From Streptomyces xylophagus (GTDB lineage: Bacteria; Actinomycetota; Actinomycetes; Streptomycetales; Streptomycetaceae), in assembly GCF_000716435.1 (NCBI RefSeq), contig NZ_JNWO01000042.1:11699-75698 (forward strand): a DNA stretch of 64,000 nt, in the 5' to 3' direction. Both the position numbers and the translations under genes were made by a program. Position 1 is the first letter of the stretch, and every line of letters starts with the position of its first letter. Of this stretch, positions 7,182 to 14,871 are shown piece by piece. The notes under the pieces are model-generated. The model was given only the letters and a program-made list of their open reading frames with translations, was not told the DNA's origin and did not search any database.

Positions 7182-8900
7182 ATGTCTTCTGTACGTCGCG
7201 TTGTGGTGCTGACGGCCGCGATTGTCGAGTATGCGGCGGTGCTTGAACTGCTTGACCGACAGAGTTCGCTCACCTCGACGTCCGGGGCGCCTTACACGGT
7301 TGGCCACCTCGACGTCCCCTCTGGCACGTGGCACATGTGGGTGACGTGCATCGGGCAAGGCAATGTGAACGCCGCGCTGCAGGCTAGCCAAGCCATTCAG
7401 GACCTGCAGCCGGACTTGATCGCCTTCCTCGGCACGGCAGGAGGACTGAAGGAGGACGTACGGCTGGGGGATGTCGTCTTCGCGACGAAGGCTTATGGGT
7501 ACGAGCGAGGCAAACATACGGATGAGCGACTGCTTGCCCGGCCAGAGATTGCTTCGGCGGATCCACAGACTGTGGCCTTCGCCCGCAGGATTGCTGCGTC
7601 TGAGACGTGGCATCCGTCGCGAGAAGCCTCCGGAGACGGGCTGGAGTCGCCGTGGGTGCATGTTGAGCCCATCGCGGCGGGCGAAAAGATCCAGGTGGGA
7701 CAGCGTGCGGAATTCCGGGATCATCTTCGTGAGTCGTTCAACGACGCCGTCGCCGTGGAGATGGAGGGTCTGGGATTCCTGACCGGCGCTCAGCAGTGGA
7801 GCAGAATCCCCGCCATGGTGATCCGAGGAATCTCCGATCTCCTTGCTGACAAGTCGCCCGACCAGGACCAGCGGGTGCAGCCCAAGGCGTGTGGCAACGC
7901 GGCTCGATTTCTCCGCGACCTGCTCAACGATCTGTGGCCCGAGCCGTCGCCCAGACACGACCATCGGCGCTTCCCATCCGGCCTCGCCGACTCGCGAACC
8001 TTCGTACCTGCCGATGCAGCCGACAGTCGGGCAGTTCTGAGCCGGGGAGACCTCCCTACAACCGACCTGACCGGCCTCATGGTGGGTTCCGGATATGTTC
8101 TTCTGCGCGAGATCGGGCGAGGGGCCCTGAACGCTGTCTGGGAAGCGGAAGAGCGGGCCTTTGGGCGCACGCTGCGCCGTGTCGCGGTGAAACTGCAGCC
8201 ACCCGATACCACTAAACGGTACCGGTATTTCACCCGTGAAGCAGCCGCAATGGCCTCCTTTGACAGCCCTCACGTGATTCCCTATAGCACGGCAGGGACC
8301 GAACAATCAGGGTCGCTGAAGGGGTGGAGCTATATCGTCACGGGACTGGCCGATGGATCGCTCAGGGACTGGATCAACGAGCAGCCGCTCGCCGACGAGG
8401 GGTTTGGCTTCCTGCTACTCGACCTCGCCCAGGCGCTGCGTTACCTGCACCGCCAGCGCCTTGTCCACGGCGATGTCAAGCCAGCCAACATCCTCCACTA
8501 CGAGCACCGATGGGTCCTGGGAGACTTCGGCCTCACTCAGCCGACAGGAGCTCAGGAGCCAGAGGGCACACTGGGCTACATGGCTCCCGAGCGTTTCGAC
8601 GGAAGGGTGATAACCGCAAACGACGTGTACTCATTTGCGGTTACCGCCGTCGTTGCGGCATCCGGCACCTGGCAAGACGAACGCCGCACTGTGGAAAACA
8701 CTACAGGCAAGGTAGCGCAATACCTCTCAAGCAATGTTCGCCACCGGCCAGAATATGACTCAAACCTCTTTTCTCAGGAATTCAGTGACCTGCTAGACAG
8801 GTGCTTCGAAGAGGAGCCATACGATCGTCCCGCTATGGATGAAGTGATTGACTGCATTGAACGGGAAATGATGCCTGGATCCATATCACCCGGATTCTGA
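7182..8900 (+). CDS. Nucleoside phosphorylase domain fused to a Ser/Thr protein kinase domain
   Basis: The 572-residue protein has two domains. Residues 1-250 are a nucleoside phosphorylase/MTA-SAH-nucleosidase fold: an N-terminal strand VVVLTAAIVEYAAV, a GTAGGLKEDVRLGDVVFA phosphate/ribose-side motif near residue 85, VEMEG at about 191 and VIRGISD near 210 (the acidic residue that polarises the base). Residues about 300-565 are a kinase: glycine loop IGRGALNAVW (309), VAVKL lysine (334), HGDVKPANIL catalytic loop (428), GDFGL (446) and APE (467). There is no membrane segment or PASTA repeat, unlike housekeeping actinobacterial kinases. Phosphorylase domains of this type serve as nucleotide-degrading effectors in several anti-phage systems, so a kinase-controlled nucleosidase is an attractive inference. 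The gene ends four bases before an IS element. Confidence 0.85.
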   Translation: MSSVRRVVVLTAAIVEYAAVLELLDRQSSLTSTSGAPYTVGHLDVPSGTWHMWVTCIGQGNVNAALQASQAIQDLQPDLIAFLGTAGGLKEDVRLGDVVFATKAYGYERGKHTDERLLARPEIASADPQTVAFARRIAASETWHPSREASGDGLESPWVHVEPIAAGEKIQVGQRAEFRDHLRESFNDAVAVEMEGLGFLTGAQQWSRIPAMVIRGISDLLADKSPDQDQRVQPKACGNAARFLRDLLNDLWPEPSPRHDHRRFPSGLADSRTFVPADAADSRAVLSRGDLPTTDLTGLMVGSGYVLLREIGRGALNAVWEAEERAFGRTLRRVAVKLQPPDTTKRYRYFTREAAAMASFDSPHVIPYSTAGTEQSGSLKGWSYIVTGLADGSLRDWINEQPLADEGFGFLLLDLAQALRYLHRQRLVHGDVKPANILHYEHRWVLGDFGLTQPTGAQEPEGTLGYMAPERFDGRVITANDVYSFAVTAVVAASGTWQDERRTVENTTGKVAQYLSSNVRHRPEYDSNLFSQEFSDLLDRCFEEEPYDRPAMDEVIDCIEREMMPGSISPGF

Positions 8901-8960
8901 CCCGTGAGCCCTTTTCAAGCTGCGGTGCCTGACCGCGAGTTGGACTGTCCTGCGCAACGA

Positions 8961-9018
8961 CGAAGCTCCTGGTAGACGGTTTCTCGACCAAGATCACCCG
9001 TGTCCGCCAGGAGCTTCG
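8961..9018 (+). promoter_or_regulatory. Hairpin masking the transposase ribosome binding site
   Basis: A perfect 12-base inverted repeat pairs CGAAGCTCCTGG (8961-8972) with CCAGGAGCTTCG (9007-9018). The right arm contains the AGGAG that lies six bases before the transposase GTG, so transcripts that include both arms would hide the ribosome binding site. This resembles the known way some insertion sequences limit transposase made from read-through transcription. Confidence 0.55.
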
Positions 9019-9019
9019 C

Positions 9020-9781
9020 GTGCTTGTCTACCCGTCCTCGATTGATCTGTCCAGCCGCACCCTGCGGTTCCTGACCGGACAACTGGCAGCCCGGCGGCAG
9101 GAGATCGGAACGCGGTGGCGGCGCCTTCCCGCCGCACGTCAGGCACTGCTCGCCCTGGCCCACCTGCGGTGCGGTGACACCTACGCCCAGCTCGCTGCCG
9201 GGTTCGGCATCGGGATCGCGACCGCGACCGTCTACCGCTACATACGTGAAGCCGTCGAGGCCCTGGCCGCCCTCGCCCCGTCCCTGGCCGAGGCCATGAA
9301 AACGATCCGGACGAAGGCGTTCGTGATCCTCGACGGCACCCTGCTGTCGATCGACCGCATCGCCGCCGACACCCCGTACTACTCCGGGAAACACAAACGC
9401 CACGGCATGAACGTCCAGGTCCTCACCGATCCCTTCGGACGGCTGCTCTGGGCCTCGCTGGCTCTGCCCGGCTCGACTCATGACCTCACCGCCGCGCGAC
9501 AGCACGGCATCATCGAAGCCCTCGCCGATGCTGGACTCAAATGCTGGGCGGACAAGGCATATCAAGGCGCCGGCGGACCCGTCCGCGTACCGTTTCGAGG
9601 CAGCCGCCTCAAGCGATGGAAGCGCCGCCACAACACCACCCACGCCAAGATCCGCTGCCTCGGCGAGCGGGCCATCGCCACCCTCAAGGGCTGGCGCCTC
9701 CTGCGGAAGCTCCGCTGCAGCACCAACCGAATCACCAACGTAGTGAAGGCCGTCCTCGTCCTTCACCACGCATCAGCGTGA
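9020..9781 (+). CDS. IS5-family (DDE_4-type) transposase
   Basis: The 253-residue protein starts at a GTG six bases after AGGAG. It has an N-terminal helix-turn-helix-like region (LPAARQALLALAHLRCG, TYAQLAAGFGIGIATATVYR) and a DDE core: first Asp in FVILDGTLLSIDR, second in LPGSTHDLTAAR, and Glu in GERAIATLKGWRLLRKLR. Length and motifs match intact actinobacterial IS5-group transposases, so the element may still be active. Confidence 0.85.
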   Translation: MLVYPSSIDLSSRTLRFLTGQLAARRQEIGTRWRRLPAARQALLALAHLRCGDTYAQLAAGFGIGIATATVYRYIREAVEALAALAPSLAEAMKTIRTKAFVILDGTLLSIDRIAADTPYYSGKHKRHGMNVQVLTDPFGRLLWASLALPGSTHDLTAARQHGIIEALADAGLKCWADKAYQGAGGPVRVPFRGSRLKRWKRRHNTTHAKIRCLGERAIATLKGWRLLRKLRCSTNRITNVVKAVLVLHHASA

Positions 9782-9830
9782 GGTTGGAAAAAGCTCACTG
9801 TCGTTCGACAACAGGCGGTACAGCCTGAAC

Positions 9831-10628
9831 TTGAAGCCGTCCCGTGACCTGGTTTACCTCCAGTCAGGGTTCGGCCTCCACCGTCTGGGACTCAGGTTCG
9901 CGCTCTCTGCAATCGGCGACTATCCCAAGGGCGTCCTTCACCAGCTCACCGCCGAGGTGTGGCTACGAGACCTCCCAAGTGTCTCGGGGTGGCTGGGCAC
10001 CGCTCGGGCCGATCGGCCGGAGCCAGCTCGCGACTTCGAGACAACCATCACGATGGTCCTTCCGATCAGCGAAGACCAGATTCGCCGTCTGGAGAAGGGC
10101 CGAGCCAGCCGAGACCTTCAAATCTCCCTGGACTTCCACGCTCTGGCACTCGGCGGCGAGCTGGGCTGGCCGGCGGCTGAGGCCCAGGAGACCGTCACGA
10201 TTCCGCATGCAGAGTGGAGTAAGGCTCTGAACCAGGTCGCCCTCGGGGCGTACGTGGACGTGCTCGTACCGATCACGCTGGTTGAGGGTCGGGCGACTGC
10301 CGCAAGGCGTATCCGAGAAGCCAAGCAGGCCCACGCTAACGGCCAATATGAGCACGCGGTGACACTCTCCCGTGCGGCCCTTGATGCTGTTCGGGATGCC
10401 CGCCAGACCAAGGCAATGTACTCCCGCGCTACGCAGCGGCAGAAAGCTGACGACCGTGACCAGCCGGAGCGTTGGGCTGTGTTGATTCAGGCGGCATACC
10501 AGCTCTTCAGCGGTGCGCCTCACGATGACGTTGGCAGCACCGAGAACTTCGTCTGGACCCAGGCCGACGCCATTGCTGCGGTTGCTGTCGCAGCAGGCCT
10601 GCTTGCTCGGCTAGAGGACGTGCAGTGA
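9831..10628 (+). CDS. Uncharacterised protein, possibly 5'-damaged by the IS
   Basis: From TTG 9831 the product is 265 residues, but the frame is open leftwards to the IS end (SLSFDNRRYSLNLKPSRDL...), with no ATG or GTG and no ribosome binding site, so a few N-terminal residues were probably lost when the IS inserted. The first 110 residues look beta-rich and the rest helical (ARRIREAKQAHANGQYEHAV, then a long helix pair), similar to helical domains found in stand-alone hypothetical proteins of actinomycetes. No catalytic motif is recognised. Its position suggests it was once directly downstream of the phosphorylase-kinase gene. Confidence 0.6.
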   Translation: MKPSRDLVYLQSGFGLHRLGLRFALSAIGDYPKGVLHQLTAEVWLRDLPSVSGWLGTARADRPEPARDFETTITMVLPISEDQIRRLEKGRASRDLQISLDFHALALGGELGWPAAEAQETVTIPHAEWSKALNQVALGAYVDVLVPITLVEGRATAARRIREAKQAHANGQYEHAVTLSRAALDAVRDARQTKAMYSRATQRQKADDRDQPERWAVLIQAAYQLFSGAPHDDVGSTENFVWTQADAIAAVAVAAGLLARLEDVQ

Positions 10629-10719
10629 GGGATGGTACGAGTGGATCCAACCCACGCGCCCAAGTTGCAGGCCGCTTCGGCGTCGTCGTTAGGGTAACCA
10701 TTCGGATACTGTTGAGCTC

Positions 10720-10909
10720 CTAAATCATGTTCGCTAAATCTTTTAGTTCTTCCCCCAGCTCCCGTAGTTCACTGCGGTACTCGGTTCGAAGCTTGTACCC
10801 CAGGCGGCGGCTTCAAGGCGTCTAATCTAGCCTGTAACTCGGGCGGTAACTTGATCTCCGCATGGACGACTCCACCGCCCTTGACTTCTTCTTCAATAAG
10901 GTTCGTCAT
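10720..10909 (-). pseudogene. Small frameshifted minus-strand ORF, antitoxin-sized
   Basis: An ATG at 10909 with GAGG nine bases upstream opens a frame reading MTNLIEEEVKGGGVVHAEI, KLPPELQARLDAL, ending at 10769. A second frame continues plausibly as KLRTEYRSELRELGEELKDL to a stop at 10720. Joined, they would give about 62 mostly helical residues. It is too short and unrecognised to be sure; the rest of 10629-11123 shows nothing else. Confidence 0.3.
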
Positions 10910-11123
10910 AGCATTTAGCCTCGTGCACGGCAGTCGAGAGGGGTATCCATTTAAGCAAACTGGAGCACGCCCTCTAGTTCGGTTCGTAACTAATAGGACT
11001 CTTCCAGCACCTATCGCTTGCGCAACATGTCAGCCCTGAGGCAAGGCACGCCCCGCCGATGGCGAAGTTTGCCCCTCCATGCTATTAGACTCCTTGCAGC
11101 CCAACTGAAAAGAGGAAATTTCT

Positions 11124-11453
11124 ATGGTTCAGCGCACCGTGACGGTCTTCATCGACGATCTGACGGACACCGAGGGTGAGGACATCGCTACACACACTTT
11201 CAGTCTCGATGGCGTCAGCTACGAAATCGACCTCAATCCTGACAGCCACCAGCTGCTGCTGGACGCTCTGGCACCCTTCCTCAAGGTCGGCCGCAAGTCA
11301 GGCAGCGCACCCCGTCGCCGCGGTAGCAGCAAGCGGGCTGATGGCCCGGACCCCATCAAGGTGCGCGAATGGGCCAAGAGCCAGGGAATCGAAGTCAATG
11401 CCCGCGGCCGAGTACCACGTGACGTGATCGAGAAGTACGAAGACAACCACTGA
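11124..11453 (+). CDS. Lsr2-family nucleoid-associated protein
   Basis: The 109-residue product has both Lsr2 parts: an N-terminal beta-rich oligomerisation domain (VTVFIDDLTD, THTFSLDGVSYEIDL, ending in helix HQLLLDALAPFLKVGR), a basic linker (PRRRGSSKRADG) and the C-terminal DNA-binding domain (IKVREWAKSQGIEVNARGRV), whose RGR loop enters the minor groove of AT-rich DNA like an AT-hook. AGGAAA lies shortly before the ATG. Lsr2 bridges and silences horizontally acquired AT-rich genes; chromosomal Streptomyces usually carry their own lsr2 and lsrL, so this is an extra, island-borne paralogue that may act on the AT-richer parts of the island. Confidence 0.9.
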   Translation: MVQRTVTVFIDDLTDTEGEDIATHTFSLDGVSYEIDLNPDSHQLLLDALAPFLKVGRKSGSAPRRRGSSKRADGPDPIKVREWAKSQGIEVNARGRVPRDVIEKYEDNH

Positions 11454-11539
11454 TCGCGGGTTCGGTGGCCTGACCGGAGTCGATTCGGAGAGGCTTGGGC
11501 GAAGATCTTGATCGTCTTCTCCCGAGTGTCAGAAACTGC

Positions 11540-11893
11540 TTACGATCCCATCGATCCCGAGCAGAATGCCCGCAATCCGATTCTTGCCACGAGGACTGCG
11601 GCGAGCACTGCGGCAGTCCTGGTGGTCTCGCCTGCTAGCACGTCCGCGAGGGTCGTCATCTCCAGGATCTGGTCACCTGTGGAGGGTTCGGCCAGCTCTC
11701 GGACGCTCGGGTTAGCGCAGATGTTCGCGCGCTGCTCCTCCAACCACCCTTGGGAGAACCGGCGGTATCCCCCCGGGTCGTCCGAACCGATACCCAGGCC
11801 TCCTTCGCCAAGCAGTTCCTTGCCCAGTTCGACCAACAGTTGGTCGTCGGACCAAAGGCTGTACTTAACGATGTCGCTGTTCGGAACCGTCAT
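11540..11893 (-). CDS. Small protein following the M48-type peptidase gene
   Basis: The ATG at 11893 lies four bases after the peptidase stop, giving a 117-residue protein; a longer frame exists but would overlap the peptidase. It is acidic with an alanine/valine-rich hydrophobic stretch near the C-terminus (AAVLAAVLVARIGLRAF). Not recognised. Tight coupling to the peptidase gene makes it a likely partner, inhibitor or substrate. Confidence 0.55.
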   Translation of the reverse strand: MTVPNSDIVKYSLWSDDQLLVELGKELLGEGGLGIGSDDPGGYRRFSQGWLEEQRANICANPSVRELAEPSTGDQILEMTTLADVLAGETTRTAAVLAAVLVARIGLRAFCSGSMGS

Positions 11894-11897
11894 CCAG

Positions 11898-13340
11898 TCA
11901 TCCCAAGGTGTCAGGCCGCAGCTCCAGCAGCCTGGTGAGGACCACCGAGGCGATACGGCGTGAGGTGAAACTTTCATATTGGCGAAGCGCGGGGGACCGG
12001 AAGATCTCGTCCTGGACCGTATGAAAGGTCAGGGGCCGCATCCGGTCGAGCATGGGGTCGAAGACAGCATCGGTGATGCCGAGCCGGCGGAAGAAGGCAG
12101 CGGCCGAACCGGCCAGCAACTCGTCGAGCGCAGCGTCGGCGTCGGACATGCCGTCGTCGGCGAAACACCTCCGCAGGAAGGCTTCGGCTTTTTCCGCCGG
12201 ACAACTGTGGAAGCCGTCCAGCCCGATGACACTGTTGAGGTACTCCGTCGAGTGCGTCGCCTTTGAGACGCGCGGGTTCGTGAATGCGGCCTGCCACCAA
12301 TCTCGTGGAAGAGCGGCCGAGGTATCGCAAGCAAGGTCGGTCACTGAGAGCAAGTCTCCGAAGACCCTGTTGACCCCTTGAACGTTTAAGCGCGAGGCAA
12401 CTACAGCGAGTTGATCGATACGCTCGGCGGGTTTGAGGTGCACATGCGACCGTCGGAGGAAGAGCGCGGTCTCCACCGTGTGCAGGCCTGTCATCGCGAT
12501 GACGATTCCCACGAGGTTTATGAAGTTGAGCCCCCGACTCGACGAGCGAGCGGTGATCAAATCCACAAGCCCGCGACCGGATTTCGGGCGTTTTGTCGTC
12601 ATTGCATTCATAATGCTGACTGCGGCCCTGTCGGCCTCCTGCTCCTGCCGCCGAGAGGCCTCGACCTCGGCCGCATTCCGTAGGGCTAGCAAGTTCCGGT
12701 GTCCCAGCATGAAGTGAGCCACCTCGTGGGCAAGGATGAACTGCAGGGCCTTGCTTTGCAACATGTCTGCGAGCTTGAGGTATTCCTCCTCCAGGAAAAC
12801 CTCAAGTTTCGCAGATTTACCGAAGACCCGGTGATGCACATGGTGGTAGCGCAGGAGCGCTGCGGACAGGTGCACCTGTTCGGTGCGCTTCTTGTTCTCC
12901 CAGGGGCAGATCAGTCGCCGCAGCGCGGACTCCGGGGATGGTCCCTGTCGCTGCTCGGGGTCGAGAGACCAGGCCCACAACACACACAAGTAGTAGATCA
13001 TCGATATCAGACCGTCGGTGATGACGACCCTGCAGGAACCGTCGGCGTACGGGAACGAGGTTGCGGTCGCGTCATCGCGATTGACTGCCTCGAAAACGAT
13101 ACGGGCCGGGTCCGCGGCGGCATGCAGTGTGGCGCAAGCGCCTATGACCTCCTCCGCAAGGCCGTTCACCATGGCACCCATGGGATCAGAGTTGTCGAGC
13201 GCCATCATCTCCAAGATACGGTTCTTGAGATCTTGTTCCCCGGTCTCCTCCGCCTTTCTCAGCATCATCTGTAGCTGATTGCGGCGGCTATGGTCACGCC
13301 TGCGGTGAAACTGCTCGGCGTCGCTCATCCGCTCCGTCAC
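11898..13340 (-). CDS. M48-like zinc metallopeptidase
   Basis: The 480-residue protein carries HEVAHFMLGH at about residue 207, matching the HExxH zinc motif, and EQEADRAAV some 25 residues later, which supplies the third zinc ligand in the way of M48-type (HtpX/Ste24) peptidases. No signal peptide is seen; a short hydrophobic stretch (INLVGIVIAMTG) follows the active site. The N-terminal 150 residues, with a charged helix and a FPYADGSCRVVI-like beta segment, are unlike housekeeping HtpX, and the C-terminal 150 residues are unrecognised. Intracellular peptidases of this make-up are common in defence and stress islands, but a target cannot be named. Encoded directly before the small gene at 11540-11893. 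Confidence 0.75.
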   Translation of the reverse strand: MTERMSDAEQFHRRRDHSRRNQLQMMLRKAEETGEQDLKNRILEMMALDNSDPMGAMVNGLAEEVIGACATLHAAADPARIVFEAVNRDDATATSFPYADGSCRVVITDGLISMIYYLCVLWAWSLDPEQRQGPSPESALRRLICPWENKKRTEQVHLSAALLRYHHVHHRVFGKSAKLEVFLEEEYLKLADMLQSKALQFILAHEVAHFMLGHRNLLALRNAAEVEASRRQEQEADRAAVSIMNAMTTKRPKSGRGLVDLITARSSSRGLNFINLVGIVIAMTGLHTVETALFLRRSHVHLKPAERIDQLAVVASRLNVQGVNRVFGDLLSVTDLACDTSAALPRDWWQAAFTNPRVSKATHSTEYLNSVIGLDGFHSCPAEKAEAFLRRCFADDGMSDADAALDELLAGSAAAFFRRLGITDAVFDPMLDRMRPLTFHTVQDEIFRSPALRQYESFTSRRIASVVLTRLLELRPDTLG

Positions 13341-13437
13341 GGCACAAGGCTAGTAGGCCCGCAGCCCGGACCGCAGACATATGGGAGCATCCGCCCGGAG
13401 AAGGATCAGGCACAGCCAGGGGGCTCGCGTACGTACT

Positions 13438-13470
13438 CAGGGGCGCGCTTTATCTTTTACGCGCCCCCTG
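13438..13470. terminator. GC-rich hairpin, probable terminator
   Basis: CAGGGGCGCG pairs with CGCGCCCCCTG (one bulged C) around a T-rich 12-base loop, followed by TTTG on the plus strand. It lies between the start of the peptidase gene and the next plus-strand operon; 13341-13619 shows no gene. Confidence 0.45.
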
Positions 13471-13619
13471 TTTGTCACGTTATGCGGCTTTAGTCAATTA
13501 GGGCACCTTAACCTAATCATCACATATTCGACACAGAATGCGCATGTCTCGACGGCTTCGAGAAGAAGGCGAGTTACATTTTCAGTAATGTGCTGTGGCC
13601 TCAGTAGAGGGGGAACGTC

Positions 13620-13796
13620 ATGGCGCTTTCAACGAAGCATAAGGTTGCACTCTGGGTCGCCGTCATCGGCACTACGGGAGGAATCGCTACAGCCACAATC
13701 ACAACCATCGGACACACAGGCAACAGCTGCTCCATTTCTCAGAAACAAGACCACAACGACCACGGCACTCAGAAGCAGGGCGGGGCCAAGTGCTGA
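13620..13796 (+). CDS. Small exported or membrane protein overlapping the lipoprotein gene
   Basis: A GAGGGGG stands six bases before the ATG, and the 58-residue product starts MALSTKHKVALWVAVIGTTG: a basic head followed by a hydrophobic segment, then a polar His/Gln/Lys-rich tail with two cysteines. The stop overlaps the GTG start of the lipoprotein gene by seven bases, so the two are probably translationally coupled. The tail sits outside the membrane if the hydrophobic part is a signal anchor. Not recognised as any family. Confidence 0.55.
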   Translation: MALSTKHKVALWVAVIGTTGGIATATITTIGHTGNSCSISQKQDHNDHGTQKQGGAKC

Positions 13797-14575
13797 AAAA
13801 TGCCTATGCACTTCGTGTTGCTTCTGCGGGAGTCGTGGCGGCAGTTGCCCTGAGTGGTTGCGGCAGTGAAAAGCGAACCACTGATACGCAGGACCATAAC
13901 TCTGGCAACCAGTGCATCAATGTCACAGGCGATTGCGGCGACAAGCCGGCGCCCAAGGTTAACTGTGCCGCGGCAATGCTCCCGGTCGACCCGGAGTTCA
14001 AGCAGCAGGACACAACAGTCGACGCGATCACCCACACTGAAGGGGGCGACCAGTACCGGATTCGCGCTGGCGGGTACAGCCAGACGGGTTACCTACTGCC
14101 TGTCAACAACCAGGGCTGCCCGTACTCCGTCAAAGTAACAGCAACCCTGACGCAAGGGCTGGCCACATCAGACGGATGGGGATGGGGATACGGTCTGGGC
14201 GCTTGCAACAGCTGGACCGGACAGGGGCCTGAGGGATTCAGCCTGCAATACGCATTCATCAACTCAGACAGCACGATCACCCCCAACAGCACCCTGAACG
14301 CCTATCCCGACATCAACGACCTCCACACGAGTACAGGACAAATCAACTCCAACGGCGCAACACACGTCTGGCGGATCACGGTACAGGACCGTAATGTCAC
14401 CATCAACGAGGATGACGGACCGGTTGGCACGTTCAGCGCACTCAAGGATCCGAAATCCTCTCACGAGTACGCTCGATCGCTCCCGGACAACTGCACCAAC
14501 AAAGACGTGTTTTTGCGCGTCTTCAACGCCGACGTCACCTTCTCCAACGTCAAGATCGAGGTCCTGGCGAACTGA
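13790..14575 (+). CDS. Secreted lipoprotein of unknown function
   Basis: The 261-residue product has a lipoprotein signal peptide: basic start MLKNAYALR, hydrophobic core, and lipobox LSGC at about residue 24. The mature part contains several further cysteines and repeats of beta-rich sequence (YRIRAGGYSQTGYLLP, WGWGYGLG, HVWRITVQDRNVTINEDD) that read like a jelly-roll or concanavalin-type fold. It follows and overlaps the small membrane ORF. A hairpin terminator lies 20 bases downstream. Surface-exposed and island-borne, so entry exclusion or cell-surface modification are possible, but nothing specific supports either. Confidence 0.7.
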   Translation: MLKNAYALRVASAGVVAAVALSGCGSEKRTTDTQDHNSGNQCINVTGDCGDKPAPKVNCAAAMLPVDPEFKQQDTTVDAITHTEGGDQYRIRAGGYSQTGYLLPVNNQGCPYSVKVTATLTQGLATSDGWGWGYGLGACNSWTGQGPEGFSLQYAFINSDSTITPNSTLNAYPDINDLHTSTGQINSNGATHVWRITVQDRNVTINEDDGPVGTFSALKDPKSSHEYARSLPDNCTNKDVFLRVFNADVTFSNVKIEVLAN

Positions 14576-14594
14576 CACGGCATTCACAACCCCG

Positions 14595-14614
14595 CTGAGG
14601 CCTTCCGGCCTCAG
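14595..14614 (+). terminator. Hairpin terminator after lipoprotein gene
   Basis: Perfect 8-base stem CTGAGGCC / GGCCTCAG with a TTCC tetraloop, 19 bases after the stop codon. Confidence 0.6.
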
Positions 14615-14805
14615 AGACTTCGTCGTCCTCGGTTCTCTACAAGCGGGAGAGACAGGGAAATGACGGGATGGTCGCCAAGATATCCGTTTTTGAGGAGTAT
14701 CTGACCAATCCGCCTGCCCGTGATCTATATCGCCAGAGCCTTTCCTGAAGAAATTAAGACTGATTGCATGGCGATATGCGCAGACAGTCCCCAAATAAAA
14801 GCAAT

Positions 14806-14850
14806 CGGCCGCCCTCTCTCCAGGCGGGGAAAACTGGCAGAGGGCGGCCG
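14806..14850 (-). terminator. Terminator after the serine recombinase gene
   Basis: Perfect 12-base inverted repeat CGGCCGCCCTCT / AGAGGGCGGCCG around a 21-base loop; on the minus strand it is followed by a T-rich run (TTGCTTTTATTT). It begins 22 bases after the recombinase stop. Confidence 0.7.
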
Positions 14851-14871
14851 AGCTAGGTCCAGCGGGAGGCG

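Larger units (their letters stand above)
8904..9798 (+). mobile_element. IS5-like insertion sequence, about 895 bp
   Basis: One transposase gene is flanked by imperfect inverted ends: left GTGAGCCCTTTTCAAGCT at 8904-8921 and right, on the other strand, GTGAGCTTTTTCCAACCT ending at 9798 (about 14 of 18 matches). No clear target-site duplication was found, so exact ends are uncertain by a few bases. The element lies directly behind the phosphorylase-kinase gene and in front of a gene lacking a good start. Confidence 0.7.

Noticed and set aside
7086..8306. Long minus-strand frame opposite the phosphorylase-kinase gene
   Set aside because: The plus strand carries all enzyme motifs; the minus-strand product has no recognisable domain.
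7182..8900. Reading the kinase as an ordinary Streptomyces Pkn-type receptor kinase
   Set aside because: No membrane helix, no PASTA or other sensor domain, and the kinase is at the C-terminus behind a phosphorylase domain.
10851..11039. 62-codon plus-strand ORF in the gap before the Lsr2 gene
   Set aside because: Poor start context and low-complexity Ser/Thr/Pro product; the minus-strand micro-ORF in the same place is more convincing.
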